DNA of 64,000 bases from Roseovarius azorensis (GCF_900109455.1 NZ_FOAG01000004.1:1-64000); one strand, 5' to 3'. Positions 46,483 through 55,189 are shown, numbered from the stretch's first letter. Notes: generated from the sequence alone by a model not told the origin. Translations and numbers: made by a program.

Positions 46483-47463
46483 ATGTTCAACATCTTTACA
46501 CGAATTTCCGAAACCACAGGGGTCGAGCCGCAAATGTTGATCGCGGCTGGCGTTTTCCTCGGCGCATTTCTGGTCTTCCTGAGCCTGGTAATGACTTTCC
46601 GGGAACGTGCCGGTGCGCGCACTTTGCAACGCATGAGCGCGGCTGGTGATGCCACAGCCGGCCTTTTTGTTGCACCCGAGTCAGATCCTTCCTCGATCGC
46701 AAAGGCATTCCTGCCAACCAAAAGGCGCGAACGCGCGAAGGTTCGTCGTGATCTGGCGCATGCGGGATTTACCGGCCCGAATGCCGTGATCAAATATTAC
46801 ATGATCCGCGTAGGCATCGGACTGCTACTGCCTGCGGCCCTGGCTGCCATGATATTGATGCGCGACCAACTTCCGATACCCTCAAGCATTGACATTCAAC
46901 TGAGCAAGATCGGACCCCGTCAGATGATGATCGGTCTCGGTATCATGATACTTATCGGTTTCTACGGTCCCGCCATCTGGCTTTCGGCCCGTGCCACCGA
47001 ACGGCGCGAGCGTATCGAACAAAACTTTCCAAATGCGCTCGATCTGCTGCAGGTATCGGTTGAGTCTGGCCTTGGCTTCGATGCGGCCCTGTCGCGTGTG
47101 GCCACGGAATTGAGTGTGGCCGCCCCGGATCTGAGTTATGAGTTTGACACTGCTCAGCGCGAGATCCTCGCCGGGCGCGACCGTGATGCCGCATATCAAG
47201 ACATGGCCGAACGTCTCGGGATTGAAGAGGCATTTGCTTTCGTTAATGTTGTTCTTCAATCAATGCGCTTCGGCACCAGTATGGGGCAGGCACTACTTGC
47301 CTATTCGGCCGACATGCGCCAACGCCGCGAAATCCGTGCGCAGGAGAAGGCCAATAAACTGCCGGTCTACATGTCGGCGGTTATGGCCAGTCTTATGATG
47401 CCATCACTCCTCATTGTAACCATCGGTCCGGTAGTTCTGCGCTACATTTCGACATTCAATTGA
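46483..47463 (+). CDS. tadC: Tad inner-membrane platform protein TadC
   Basis: A 326-residue T2SF-family protein with the same layout as TadB: helices near 15-40 and 100-175, then FPNALDLLQVSVESGLGFDA and a C-terminal helix. It is the last recognisable gene of this tad locus; TadD and other usual partners do not follow. Instead the sequence decays into a spacer and an idrA fragment. Confidence 0.93.
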   Translation: MFNIFTRISETTGVEPQMLIAAGVFLGAFLVFLSLVMTFRERAGARTLQRMSAAGDATAGLFVAPESDPSSIAKAFLPTKRRERAKVRRDLAHAGFTGPNAVIKYYMIRVGIGLLLPAALAAMILMRDQLPIPSSIDIQLSKIGPRQMMIGLGIMILIGFYGPAIWLSARATERRERIEQNFPNALDLLQVSVESGLGFDAALSRVATELSVAAPDLSYEFDTAQREILAGRDRDAAYQDMAERLGIEEAFAFVNVVLQSMRFGTSMGQALLAYSADMRQRREIRAQEKANKLPVYMSAVMASLMMPSLLIVTIGPVVLRYISTFN

Positions 47464-47670
47464 ATGAGGCACCTTGATGAGTCAGCACAGGACGATGCTC
47501 TGGACAGCTTGTTTTGCGACTCAAAACTCATCACCGGAGCACCATTAACCGGCTTGTGAAAAGACCTCCGTTTCCCCGATGAACTCTGAAGTCGAGGGCA
47601 GAGAGTCAGACCCTGAAGGACGCGCTCGACCGTTTGCCGGACTACAGCGTCAAGGATGCCTGAGGTGCAT
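47464..47670. other. Spacer of unclear origin after tadC
   Basis: About 200 bp without an intact gene. From roughly 47590 one frame reads like a protein C terminus (AESQTLKDALDRLPDYSVKD, then Ala-stop near 47663), which may be the tail of a lost gene, but I cannot identify it. It directly abuts the duplicated idrA fragment, so it probably marks a rearrangement boundary. Confidence 0.4.
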
Positions 47671-47966
47671 CTGTCGGGCGTCGATCCCTACGAGACCAAG
47701 ACGGTGCTCTTCACCGAGTGGATGATGGGCGGCGACAATCCGGGCAAGCAGATGATCTTCGTCACCCCGCACCGCACGATGGGCGTGGAATACGGAATCA
47801 GGAACGGCAAGGGCTGGCTCAGCCCGGAAAAATACCCCGGACGGCGCAAGAAACCGCTCAACGTCGACCGCTGGGTGATCGACGGCAAGGTGCGCTTCAT
47901 GTGGACCATGGGCATCACATGGTTCCCCGCGATGCTGGCCAGTCAGGAACTGGCAAGCCGCGTTGC
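47671..47966 (+). pseudogene. Chimeric idrA fragment with internal deletion
   Basis: This 296-bp segment copies two separate parts of the idrA gene at 56870-59536. Bases 47671-47808 match 57554-57691 with one mismatch (A47796 against G57679, silent Gly). Bases 47809-47966 match 58202-58359 with no mismatch seen. The 510 bp between the two parts are missing, exactly 170 codons, with a CGGC microhomology at the junction, so the frame is kept (GIRNG-KGWLSPEK). The surrounding open frame (ATG 47656 to 48075) then runs antisense into nnrS. It lacks the Fe-S motif and most of the molybdopterin domain and cannot be an enzyme. Confidence 0.93.
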
Positions 47967-48029
47967 CGGAGTCGGCCAGGCGACGACGCCAAACAATGCC
48001 AGCGCAGTCCCCCCGCCCGAGCGCCCGCC

Positions 48030-49238
48030 TCAGAGCCGTCTGGCCGCAGACAGGCGTAGCAGGAGCGGACCATAAAGCATTGCATAGCCCCCAAAGGTCA
48101 CGATCCAGAACAGGCCGCTGACCGCGTGCAACAGCGCCGCTCCACCCGGCCAGAATCCTGCGGCGATCCGCGCCATAACCGCCAGCACGAGTGCGACATA
48201 AATCGCCACCGTTCCCGCCCCGGCGCTCAGCGGCTGCCCGGTATGGCCAAGGGTGGCGCGCGTCATCACCGCCAGCGTCATCAGTCCGACCGCCCCGCCC
48301 ATCCACAGATGCTGCGCCGCCGCCATGCCAAAGCTGCCGGGAAACAGAATCTCGATCCCCAGCGCCAGCGCGCCCAAGGACAGGAAAACATAACCGACAT
48401 GCAGGACCGTCACCAGCGGCTCTGCCAGGGTCCGGTGTCCCGCCCAGCGGGCAAGACGCACAAGATGCAGCCCTCCCGAAAGTGCCAGTGCCGCACCAGT
48501 CACGACATGCACGGGCTGCACGACCCACAAGAGCAGCGGCAGTAACAGCGATAGCAATGTGAACTTGTCGAAACCCTGCATGGGTTGCGCCGGAAGGACC
48601 ACATCATTATTTTTGACCAGCCAGTTGCGCGTGAACGACGGCACGATCCGCCCCCCGATGACAGCGATCATCATCATCCCCGCACCAAGCCCCAGCCTCA
48701 GCCCCGCACCCTGAGCGGCATAAAGGCCCTGCGCGGCCTCCCGGTGGAATAGCCCGTTGCCTATCGTAAACACGCCAAGCATGCCCAGCACGATCAGGTT
48801 GCGCCAGTTCCTGCCAGCCACGATCTCTCGCCCGAGAACCGCTGCCAGAACCAGCGGAAAGGCCAGATCGACCGTCGCAACCAGCAGAGGCGGCAACGCC
48901 GCCGACACCGCCACCGCCAGCCGCCCCGCAAGCCACAACCCCGCAAGCGCTCCCAGCCGCCAGCCCACGATGGGCAGTCGCCCGGTCCAGTTCGGCACCG
49001 CGGTCAGCAGAAACCCCGCAACTACCGCGCCAAGATAGCCATAGAGAAATTCATGCGCATGCCACGACACCGGATCAAAGGCGGTCGGCACTGCGGCATA
49101 ACCCGACAACATCAGAACCCACAGCGCCATGGCAAACGCGGCCCAGACGGCTGCGCCCAGGAAAAACGGACGAAACCCGTAGGTCAGGATCGCGGGTCCC
49201 GTCCAGGCCCGCATCTGTTCGGCAGTTGTGGATGCCAT
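48030..49238 (-). CDS. nnrS: NnrS family heme/copper membrane protein
   Basis: A 402-residue protein with about 12 membrane helices and NnrS features: GFRPFFLGAAVWAAFAM, FDPVSWHAHEFLYGYLGAV, AVPNWTGRLP, and conserved histidines later (LGHTGQPL). NnrS proteins occur with denitrification and nitric-oxide stress genes and bind heme and copper, with roles in resisting nitrosative damage. Transcribed towards the tad locus, ending just past the idrA fragment. Its link to iodate metabolism is only positional. Confidence 0.88.
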   Translation of the reverse strand: MASTTAEQMRAWTGPAILTYGFRPFFLGAAVWAAFAMALWVLMLSGYAAVPTAFDPVSWHAHEFLYGYLGAVVAGFLLTAVPNWTGRLPIVGWRLGALAGLWLAGRLAVAVSAALPPLLVATVDLAFPLVLAAVLGREIVAGRNWRNLIVLGMLGVFTIGNGLFHREAAQGLYAAQGAGLRLGLGAGMMMIAVIGGRIVPSFTRNWLVKNNDVVLPAQPMQGFDKFTLLSLLLPLLLWVVQPVHVVTGAALALSGGLHLVRLARWAGHRTLAEPLVTVLHVGYVFLSLGALALGIEILFPGSFGMAAAQHLWMGGAVGLMTLAVMTRATLGHTGQPLSAGAGTVAIYVALVLAVMARIAAGFWPGGAALLHAVSGLFWIVTFGGYAMLYGPLLLRLSAARRL

Positions 49239-49383
49239 CTCTCACACCTTTCCAGACCGTCAAGCAGGCGCAGTCACCGCGATCCGACGATAGCCCGCGC
49301 TCTCGTGATCGAAACCATTACTGAACCACGCCACAGGCCAATACCTGACAGGGACGACCCGGATGCGATGCCAGCGTCAATGC

Positions 49384-50070
49384 TCATCTCCGGCCTTCCC
49401 TTTCGGCAAGAACGCCCGCCTCGGTCACGATCATGTCGAGGGGGATGTCATGCGGCTGCGGATAGATCGTGGACATCTGCGCCGCCGCCAGCGCGATACC
49501 GATGGCAAACGGACGCGGGTTCAGCACCGCCAGCGTGCGGTCGAAATATCCCCCGCCCCAGCCAAGCCGGTAACACCCGGCGTCCCAGCCCAGACAGGGC
49601 GCCAGAACGACATCAGGACTTAGCACCTCGGCCTCGGGTGAGGGCACGGGAATGTTCCAGTCGCCACGGATCATGCGCATCTCGGGCGTCCAGCGGCGAA
49701 ACACCAGCGGCGCCGCGCGTGTTTCGACCACCGGCAGCGCAATCGTGACACCGGCGCGGTGCAGTCCGGACAACAGCGGGCGCAGATCGGGTTCGCCCTT
49801 GATCGGCCAATAGCCGGACAGGATCGTTCCATGTAACTTGGCGCGCGTCGTGAGCATCGCCCCCAGGTGCCGCATGACATCCTCCCCGACCCGCGCCCGC
49901 CCGGACTGACCAAGGGCGTCCCTCAGCCCAGCCAGCCGTGTCCGTTCCGCCCGCCGCCATCGCGCCACATCGCGCGCCTGATCCGGATCGACGGCCAGCG
50001 GATCGTGATAGGCGGGATCGACCTCATGCGCCAGGCAGGGTGGCGACGCATATGTTCCGCGCTTGCTCAT
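49384..50070 (-). CDS. 5-formyltetrahydrofolate cyclo-ligase family protein
   Basis: A 228-residue protein with the MTHFS signatures: ARWRRAERTRLAGLRDALG near residue 35, ILSGYWPIKGEPDLRPL, the ATP-binding LGWGGGYFDRTLA near the C terminus, and a closing DIPLDMIVTE. It converts 5-formyl-THF to 5,10-methenyl-THF using ATP. The N terminus is about 30 residues longer than usual. It is coupled (ATGA) to a 39-codon open frame directly upstream. Confidence 0.88.
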   Translation of the reverse strand: MSKRGTYASPPCLAHEVDPAYHDPLAVDPDQARDVARWRRAERTRLAGLRDALGQSGRARVGEDVMRHLGAMLTTRAKLHGTILSGYWPIKGEPDLRPLLSGLHRAGVTIALPVVETRAAPLVFRRWTPEMRMIRGDWNIPVPSPEAEVLSPDVVLAPCLGWDAGCYRLGWGGGYFDRTLAVLNPRPFAIGIALAAAQMSTIYPQPHDIPLDMIVTEAGVLAEREGRR

Positions 50071-50186
50071 GTCCCGGACCCGAACCGCGGGGCAAGGCCA
50101 TCGCCGTCCGCCATGACATGCGCCGCGATAGCGTCGATCAGCGCCTCCCTCGCCTGTGGGATGTTGGCTTCGGCAGTGTGCTCCAT
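50067..50186 (-). CDS. 39-residue open frame coupled to the cyclo-ligase gene
   Basis: ATG 50186 is preceded by AAGGAAAAAGGGG, a strong ribosome binding site. The product MEHTAEANIPQAREALIDAI continues with AAHVMADGDGLAPRFGSGT and stops in an ATGA overlap with the cyclo-ligase start. I do not recognise it. It may be a true small protein, a leader peptide for translational coupling, or the stump of a truncated gene. Confidence 0.5.
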   Translation of the reverse strand: MEHTAEANIPQAREALIDAIAAHVMADGDGLAPRFGSGT

Positions 50187-50426
50187 GGGCCCCTTTTTCC
50201 TTGTCGGCGACTCAACCGGGATCGAATGAATAGGTATTTTATTTACCGATTAACCTGTAACATTGCGCATTGCAAATACCAAATCCGGATTGCGACCTTG
50301 CGCCTCACCTGCTTCACCGATCACGGGCAGTGCGTACTGACACACAAGGCTGGCATGCCCCGCCTCTCCCGGGACGGCGTTTCCAGCCGGCCTCGGTCGC
50401 TTGCCACATGGAATCCTCGTCAGGCG

Positions 50427-51143
50427 CTATTCGGCACAGACCTGCACGGCAAGACTGTAACCCGCGCCATGCACCGTGCGGATCAGCGACTCGCTCCCGG
50501 CACATGGCAGGATCTTTTTGCGCAACCGGGCGACATGAGCGTCGATGGCGCGATCCGTCACGGTGATCGCATTGCCATAGACGGTTTGCATGATCCTATC
50601 CCGACTGACCACCGCACCGGCGTTTTCAGCAAGCACCTTCAGCAGGCTGAATTCCATGCCCGTCAGCGCAACCTCACGATCATCAGGCCCCGAAAGCTGC
50701 CGCCGCGGCAGATCGAGGACAAAGCCCATGAAGCGTAGCATGCGCACTTCAGGCAAGGCATCATGCGGCGCACCCATCGCCCTCGATCGACGCAGGACCG
50801 ACCGGATGCGCGCCAGCAACTCGCGCGGCTCGAACGGTTTGGAGACATAATCATCGGCCCCCAACTCCAACCCGATGATCTTGTCAAACACGTCCTCGCG
50901 TGCGGTGAGCAGGATGATCGGCAAGCGCGACGAGCGGCGCAATTCGCGCGTCACCTCGAACCCGTCGATATCGGGTAGCCCCACATCAAGCAGCACAAGG
51001 TCATAGCCACTATGCTCCATCGCCAGCCCCATCCGCGTAGCCGACCCCACGGCATGCACCTCGAAACCCTGCTTGGTCAGAAAACGCTCAAGAAAACCCG
51101 TCATCTGACGGTCGTCATCCACCACAAGTATTCGCTCGGTCAT
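50427..51143 (-). CDS. OmpR/PhoB-type response regulator
   Basis: A 238-residue regulator (start MTERILVVDDD at 51143; an upstream in-frame ATG at 51152 has no room for a ribosome site). Receiver domain: acidic pocket D9-D11, phosphorylation Asp53 in LVLLDVGLPDIDGFEV, Thr in LTAREDVFDK, Lys in DDYVSKPFEPREL. The C-terminal winged helix (FSLLKVLAENAGAVVSRDRI, TDRAIDAHVARLRKKI, IRTVHGAGYSL) binds direct repeats. Divergent from a histidine kinase gene and 2.3 kb from four GTCACA-type repeats in front of the cytochrome/idr operon, which I take as its target. Confidence 0.92.
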   Translation of the reverse strand: MTERILVVDDDRQMTGFLERFLTKQGFEVHAVGSATRMGLAMEHSGYDLVLLDVGLPDIDGFEVTRELRRSSRLPIILLTAREDVFDKIIGLELGADDYVSKPFEPRELLARIRSVLRRSRAMGAPHDALPEVRMLRFMGFVLDLPRRQLSGPDDREVALTGMEFSLLKVLAENAGAVVSRDRIMQTVYGNAITVTDRAIDAHVARLRKKILPCAGSESLIRTVHGAGYSLAVQVCAE

Positions 51144-51163
51144 TCGGTGCATCCCCGCACAAT

Positions 51164-51175
51164 CTGTTGCAACAG
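51164..51175. promoter_or_regulatory. Palindrome between response regulator and kinase genes
   Basis: CTGTTGCAACAG is a perfect 12-bp palindrome in the 75-bp divergent spacer. It could be an operator shared by both genes. It does not resemble the GTCACA repeats at 53428, so a different protein would be expected. Confidence 0.3.
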
Positions 51176-51218
51176 AAAATCAATGGGGCGATTGTAAAGA
51201 CCCGGTGAAAGGGCAACC

Positions 51219-53420
51219 ATGACCTCGATCAAACGCACCTACAAAATCGCCACGGCGGCGGCGTTGCTCGTTCTGGTCACGGTCACGACCGGGATTTATC
51301 TCGGGGCACAGACGCGGGCGCAGTTCAACGACATCGCCAAAAGCTGGACGGATTACGCCGAAGACCCTGAAAAGAAAGGCGTCTGGATCAGTTCCCTGCG
51401 CGGCTATCTGGGCTATGGCGGGATCATCCACAACTTCAAGAACTATGTGATCCGCAAGGATGAGAGCTATCGCACGCGCATGCTCGATCAAATCACCCAG
51501 TTCGATGCGGTGATGGCAAGCTATCTGTCCGAGCCGCTACCCGACGTCGAGCGTCGCGCGCTCGAGACGATTCGCGTCACCATCGGGGAATACCGCGCGC
51601 GCCTCGGCATCGCCGACCGCGCGGTAGCGGGCAACTGGCCCGCCGAACGCACCGACCGGCTGGTCAGGGTCGATGACACGGAGGCGGTTCTCGCACTGCG
51701 CAATCTGGAAATACTCTGGATGGACAGCCGCGCGCGCAGCACTGCACGGATCATCGCTGCCGTCACGCGCGGCGAGATGCTGATCGGCTATGGTTTCCTG
51801 GCCATGGTCCTGCTGGCGGCGGCAGCGCTGACCATCGCCGTTCTGATCGGCGTGCTGATCCGGGACATGCGTGCCGCCAATCTGCGGCTCACGCAAGAGC
51901 TGGGGGCACGCCGGACACTGGAACGGTCCGAACAGCGCCTCGCGCAGGCGGTCGAGCAAAGCCCGGCCACGATCCTGATTACCGATACGTCCGAGCGCAT
52001 CCAATATGTCAACCGGCGGTTCGAGGACGTCTCGGGCTGGACCCGCGCGGAAATCATCGGTCGCACGCCAAGACTTCTGCGATCCGGCGAGACATCCGAC
52101 AATGTTCATGCCGATCTGCGCAAAACACTCGAACGCGGCGAGATCTGGCGCGGTGTGCTGCACAACCGCCGCCGGGATGGGGGCAGCTATTGGGTGGACA
52201 GCACCATCCTGCCCCTGCGCGCCGAGGATGGCAGCATTCACAGCTATGTCGGCATCGGCGAGGACATCACCGAGAAACGTCAGGTCCGAGAACAAATGGT
52301 CCGCGCGCAAAAGATCGAGGCGGTCGGCCTTCTGGCGGGTGGTATCGCGCATGATTTCAACAATATCCTGACGGCGATCCTCGGCTCGACGCATCTGGCG
52401 TCGCTCGATGCGGATCCCGGCAGCGATCTGGCGCAGGAAGTGGAACAGATCGACATCGCCGCGCGGCGCGCGCAGGCGCTGGTGCGCCAGCTTCTGGGCT
52501 TTGCCCGCCGCGAACCCGGCACGCCGGTCGCAACCGATCTCTGCATCGTGATGGCAGAGGTCGAACGGCTGCTGCGTGCGGCGATCCCGCCGACCATCCG
52601 GATCGAGGGCGTCAAGGACTGTGTGCCGGTCACCGTGCTTGCCGATCCGACCCATCTGCACCAGATCCTGATGAACCTTTGCACCAACGCCGCCGAAGCG
52701 ATCGGCGATGCCGACGGGCATATCCGCATCACGGCCCGCGCCCTTGCCGACACGCCCGAGGGGCTGTCGACGCGCACCCAAGGCTGGACCGAGCTTACGG
52801 TCGAGGATACGGGGATCGGAATGTCCGACGAAACTGCCGCGCGTATCTTCGATGCCTTCTATACGACCAAGCCGCTTGGCAGAGGCACCGGGTTGGGCCT
52901 CTGCGTGGTGCAGGGGCTGGTGCAGGACATCGGCGGGCGCGTTACCGTGGAGAGTGCGCCGGGCAATGGCACGCGGTTCCGCATCCTGATGCCGGGGGCG
53001 GCTGCGGCCCAGGCCGCGCAATCCGCAGCCAGCCCCGCACCCGAGCGCGGACATGAGAGCCTGCTCATCGTCGACGATCAGACCGAGGTCGCCGCGACGC
53101 TCAGGCGCGGCCTCATACGCATGGGCTATCAGGTCGAGGCCTATACATCGGCCCGTATCGCGCTGGATCGTTTCGAGAAAACCCCGGCGCGCCACAGCCT
53201 GCTGATCTCGGACGTGATCATGCCCGAGATGAACGGAATCGAGATGGCCCGCGCCATGCGCGCGCTACGACCCGACCTGCCGGTGATCCTCTGCACCGGG
53301 TTTACGCCCACGGATGTCATCCTGCCCGGTGGGCCGACCGAGGTGCTGGCCAAGCCGCTCGATCCGCTGGACCTGGCGCGCCATGTGCGCCGCATGCTGG
53401 ACGCGAGCCGCGCCGCTTGA
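51219..53420 (+). CDS. Membrane hybrid histidine kinase (PAS, HisKA, HATPase, receiver)
   Basis: A 733-residue sensor. Order: transmembrane helix about 9-29; periplasmic helical domain about 30-187 with the conserved-looking SLRGYLGYGGIIHNFKNYVI; second transmembrane helix 188-213; PAS domain about 243-352; H box GGIAHDFNNIL with His378; N box NLCTNAAEA; G boxes DTGIGMS and GRGTGLGLCVV; and a C-terminal receiver with Asp665 in LLISDVIMPEMNG. No HPt domain is present, so transfer to the separate OmpR-type regulator may be direct from His378, with the receiver modulating it. Location makes it a candidate sensor for iodate, or for redox or electron-acceptor status. Confidence 0.9.
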   Translation: MTSIKRTYKIATAAALLVLVTVTTGIYLGAQTRAQFNDIAKSWTDYAEDPEKKGVWISSLRGYLGYGGIIHNFKNYVIRKDESYRTRMLDQITQFDAVMASYLSEPLPDVERRALETIRVTIGEYRARLGIADRAVAGNWPAERTDRLVRVDDTEAVLALRNLEILWMDSRARSTARIIAAVTRGEMLIGYGFLAMVLLAAAALTIAVLIGVLIRDMRAANLRLTQELGARRTLERSEQRLAQAVEQSPATILITDTSERIQYVNRRFEDVSGWTRAEIIGRTPRLLRSGETSDNVHADLRKTLERGEIWRGVLHNRRRDGGSYWVDSTILPLRAEDGSIHSYVGIGEDITEKRQVREQMVRAQKIEAVGLLAGGIAHDFNNILTAILGSTHLASLDADPGSDLAQEVEQIDIAARRAQALVRQLLGFARREPGTPVATDLCIVMAEVERLLRAAIPPTIRIEGVKDCVPVTVLADPTHLHQILMNLCTNAAEAIGDADGHIRITARALADTPEGLSTRTQGWTELTVEDTGIGMSDETAARIFDAFYTTKPLGRGTGLGLCVVQGLVQDIGGRVTVESAPGNGTRFRILMPGAAAAQAAQSAASPAPERGHESLLIVDDQTEVAATLRRGLIRMGYQVEAYTSARIALDRFEKTPARHSLLISDVIMPEMNGIEMARAMRALRPDLPVILCTGFTPTDVILPGGPTEVLAKPLDPLDLARHVRRMLDASRAA

Positions 53421-53427
53421 TGCAGCG

Positions 53428-53463
53428 GTCACATTTCGTCACAATTTTTCACATCGCGTCACA
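53428..53463 (+). promoter_or_regulatory. Four direct repeats GTCACA at 10-bp spacing, likely response-regulator box
   Basis: GTCACA at 53428, 53438 and 53458 and TTCACA at 53448 form four half-sites in perfect 10-bp register, on one face of the helix. OmpR/PhoB-family regulators bind such tandem direct repeats. The array begins 8 bp after the kinase stop and lies 118 bp before the cytochrome c start, so it is placed to activate the cytochrome-idr transcript. Confidence 0.78.
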
Positions 53464-53581
53464 GCGCCCGCAACAACCGTGCGTGCGCGTTTGAATAACT
53501 TCCGCCCTGAGCCAGGAACGGAAAACCGACCCTCAAAGCGGTCAGATCGCGCTCTGGCAGGACATCAGGACCGGAGGCCGC

Positions 53582-53980
53582 ATGCCCAGACTTATACCCA
53601 TATCCGCCGTTGTCATAAGCGCGCTGTCGCTCAGCGTGGTGGCCCCTGCATCCGCAGGCGATGCCGAGGCCGGTGAAAAGGTCTTCAACAAGTGCAAGGC
53701 CTGTCATCAGGTTGGGGAGAATGCCAAAAATCGCGCCGGCCCGACGCTCAACGGGATCATTGGCCGACCTGCGGGCACAGCGGAGGGCTTTGCCTATTCC
53801 AGCCCCATGACCGACAGCGACCTCGTGTGGGATGAAACGACACTCGCCGCGTTTCTCGCCGATCCGGCTGGCACCCTGCCAGGCAACAAGATGAAGTTTC
53901 CGGGCCTTCGCAAGGATGAAGATATCGCCGACGTGATCGCCTTCCTGGCCGGATTCAACCCTGACGGCACGCGCAACTGA
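53582..53980 (+). CDS. Soluble class I cytochrome c
   Basis: A 132-residue periplasmic cytochrome: signal peptide ending near PASAG, heme motif CKACH at 38-42, and the axial Met in GNKMKFPGL near residue 103. It resembles cytochrome c550/c2. Positioned as first gene of the iodate reductase transcript, 35 bp ahead of the first peroxidase gene, it probably carries electrons from the cytochrome bc1 complex to IdrAB and/or the peroxidases. Confidence 0.92.
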   Translation: MPRLIPISAVVISALSLSVVAPASAGDAEAGEKVFNKCKACHQVGENAKNRAGPTLNGIIGRPAGTAEGFAYSSPMTDSDLVWDETTLAAFLADPAGTLPGNKMKFPGLRKDEDIADVIAFLAGFNPDGTRN

Positions 53981-54015
53981 CCTGCTCGACCGATTTTCCA
54001 AGAATGGAGGATTCG

Positions 54016-55176
54016 ATGACACGAACAACCCGACCATCGCGGATCGCAACGCTCGTTGCGGGCATTTCCGCCCTGGCCCTGACCGTCGCCGCGCCCCTCG
54101 CCCCGGCACAAGAGGCTGCGCCCCTTGCGCCCCTGCCGGAACCGGGGGAAATCAACCAGGCGCGCGCCGACCTGGGCAGGATGCTGTTCTTCGACAGCCG
54201 CCTGTCGGGCGACACGGGTCATTCCTGCGCCTCCTGTCACGATCCGGAAAAAGGCTGGGGCACCGGCGAGCCGATGTCACATGCCTATGGCGATCTGCTC
54301 TATTTCCGTAACGCACCCGGCCTTTTCAATGTGGCCAACCGCAACTTCCTGATGTGGGACGGGCGGCTTGACGGGTCCGATCTCGGCACGCTGGTGCGCG
54401 ATATGCTGACCGAGGCGCATACAATGAACATGGACAGCCGCCTTGCACAGGAGCGGCTGAAACAGGTGCCGGAATATATGGAGATGTTCGAGGCAGCCTA
54501 TGGGGCCGAACCCTATGGCGGACGCATCTATGGCGCGATTGGCGAATACCTCAAGACGATCCGCACGCAGAACGCACCGTTTGACGCCTATCTGAAAGGC
54601 GATGACGCGGCAATCTCCGACGCGGCCAAACGCGGCCTCGCTCTCTTCGAAGGCAAGGCGGGCTGCATCTCCTGCCATTCGGGCGAAATGCTGTCGGACG
54701 GCGGACTGCATGCCATCGGCGCGCCCGATCACCCGGCACTCCTGGGGGATGCCCCTGGTCAGGCGGCAGAGCATGCTGGCCACACCGCCGCCGCACCAGA
54801 TGATGCGACCGCCGCACGCCAGATCACCATGCTGCGCCACTTCGCGACCATGGGCACGCCCAACTACATGAACCTGCGCGAGGATGTGGGGCATTATGTC
54901 GTGACCAAGGACGAGGCCGACATCGGCAAATTCGTCACCCCCTCGCTCTGGGATGTGGGCCATACGGCACCCTACATGCATTCGGGCGTGTTTGGGACAC
55001 TGAGCGATGTCGTGGCCTTCTACAATGCTGGCAACGAGCGGATCGCGCCGCTTGGCCTCAGCCCCGAAGAGGTGGCGGATCTTGTGGCCTTCCTCGACAG
55101 TCTGACTGGCGATGCGCCCGATGTTACCCCGCCCGAACTGCCGGATTACGCCCTGCGCGACGTTGGCAAGAACTGA
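54016..55176 (+). CDS. idrP1: Di-heme cytochrome c peroxidase family protein (IdrP-type)
   Basis: A 386-residue periplasmic protein of the MauG/CcpA superfamily: signal peptide to about residue 32, heme 1 CASCH at 71-75, heme 2 CISCH at 217-221, plus the family segment FFDSRLSGDTGHSC and TPSLWDVGHTAPYMHSG. In known iodate reducers two such proteins, IdrP1 and IdrP2, are encoded with IdrAB and are thought to remove hydrogen peroxide formed during iodate reduction. P1/P2 naming here is by order only. GGAGG 5 bp before ATG 54016 sets the start. Confidence 0.87.
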   Translation: MTRTTRPSRIATLVAGISALALTVAAPLAPAQEAAPLAPLPEPGEINQARADLGRMLFFDSRLSGDTGHSCASCHDPEKGWGTGEPMSHAYGDLLYFRNAPGLFNVANRNFLMWDGRLDGSDLGTLVRDMLTEAHTMNMDSRLAQERLKQVPEYMEMFEAAYGAEPYGGRIYGAIGEYLKTIRTQNAPFDAYLKGDDAAISDAAKRGLALFEGKAGCISCHSGEMLSDGGLHAIGAPDHPALLGDAPGQAAEHAGHTAAAPDDATAARQITMLRHFATMGTPNYMNLREDVGHYVVTKDEADIGKFVTPSLWDVGHTAPYMHSGVFGTLSDVVAFYNAGNERIAPLGLSPEEVADLVAFLDSLTGDAPDVTPPELPDYALRDVGKN

Positions 55177-55189
55177 GGAGGTCCGAGAC

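Noticed and set aside
47656..48075. A 139-residue protein-coding gene containing idrA-like sequence
   Set aside because: It is made of two idrA pieces, lacks every cofactor motif, and its tail runs antisense into nnrS.
50263..50275. TTGC-N5-GCAA as an FNR/NnrR box near nnrS
   Set aside because: FNR-family sites need TTG-N8-CAA spacing. This one has seven bases between the triplets and does not contain the TTGAT/ATCAA halves.
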